30,877 nucleotides of DNA from a virus: the IMG/VR virus record IMGVR_UViG_3300017917_003361, positions 1 to 30,877 of that record; one strand, written 5' to 3'. The translations under genes were made by a program, and so were the position numbers. The notes below the pieces were generated by a model. That model saw nothing but the letters and a program-made list of their open reading frames with translations, was not told the origin of the DNA and made no database searches. Positions 30,869-30,877 of the stretch are shown here, one piece after another; the first letter of the stretch is position 1, and every line of letters starts with the position of its first letter.

Positions 30869-30877
30869 TGGCATTTG
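30868..30877 (+). CDS. Start of a further gene (3'-partial)
   Basis: An ATG sharing its A with the gp41 stop (TAATG) opens three codons (Met-Ala-Phe) before the window ends. The overlap style matches the other coupled genes. Too short to identify. Confidence 0.4.

Noticed and set aside
1-30877. tRNA genes, CRISPR arrays, introns or inteins
   Set aside because: No cloverleaf-like stretches seen in the few gaps, no regularly spaced repeats, and gp43, gp41, gp17 and uvsX frames are uninterrupted.

Overview
The window is a contiguous block of a T4-like cyanophage genome (cyanomyovirus, Kyanoviridae-type). All genes lie on the + strand, and the DNA is AT-rich and packed, with many stop/start overlaps. 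T4 core genes appear in the usual cyanophage order, and cyanobacteria-linked auxiliary genes (hli, speD, hsp20, a DUF3110 gene) point to a marine Synechococcus or Prochlorococcus host. No tRNA, CRISPR array, insertion sequence or lysogeny gene is visible.

Layout: (1) 1-10273, virion module: terminase gp17 (5'-truncated by the window edge), sheath gp18, tube gp19, portal gp20, a small acidic gp67-like protein, an unrecognised beta-rich protein, prohead protease gp21, scaffold gp22 and major capsid gp23, closed by a strong terminator. Exact T4 late-promoter octamers (TATAAATA) precede gp18, the gp67-like gene and gp22. (2) 10274-13629: three very small ORFs, a tail-tube-fold protein (possibly gp3), the recombination pair uvsY-uvsW and an Sm-like gene. 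(3) 13630-17404: a sigma70-type promoter, late sigma factor gp55, a small gene, gp47, a DUF3110 gene and gp46. (4) 17401-17724: an isolated hli cassette with a perfect sigma70 promoter and its own terminator. (5) 17706-24505: a DUF3310 gene, clamp gp45, two methyltransferase-fold genes (one strongly CmoA-like), clamp loader gp44, then an accessory run (2OG-Fe(II) oxygenase, small HTH-like protein, Dam, SpeD, HNH endonuclease) before gp62 and regA, ended by a terminator. (6) 24506-30877: hsp20, a nucleotidyltransferase with a 17-bp hairpin at its start, a second Sm-like gene, DNA polymerase gp43, uvsX behind its own sigma70-type promoter, helicase gp41, and the first codons of another gene.

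Together the genes supply replication (gp43, 44, 45, 62, 41), recombination (UvsX, UvsY, UvsW, gp46, gp47), late transcription (gp55), post-transcriptional control (RegA, possibly the Sm-like proteins) and capsid/tail assembly with packaging. The least explained parts are the SAM-dependent enzymes placed within the clamp and clamp-loader operon (including the CmoA-like protein), the large hairpin at the nucleotidyltransferase start, the two related Sm-like genes, and the recurrent TGCTATAAT promoter module.
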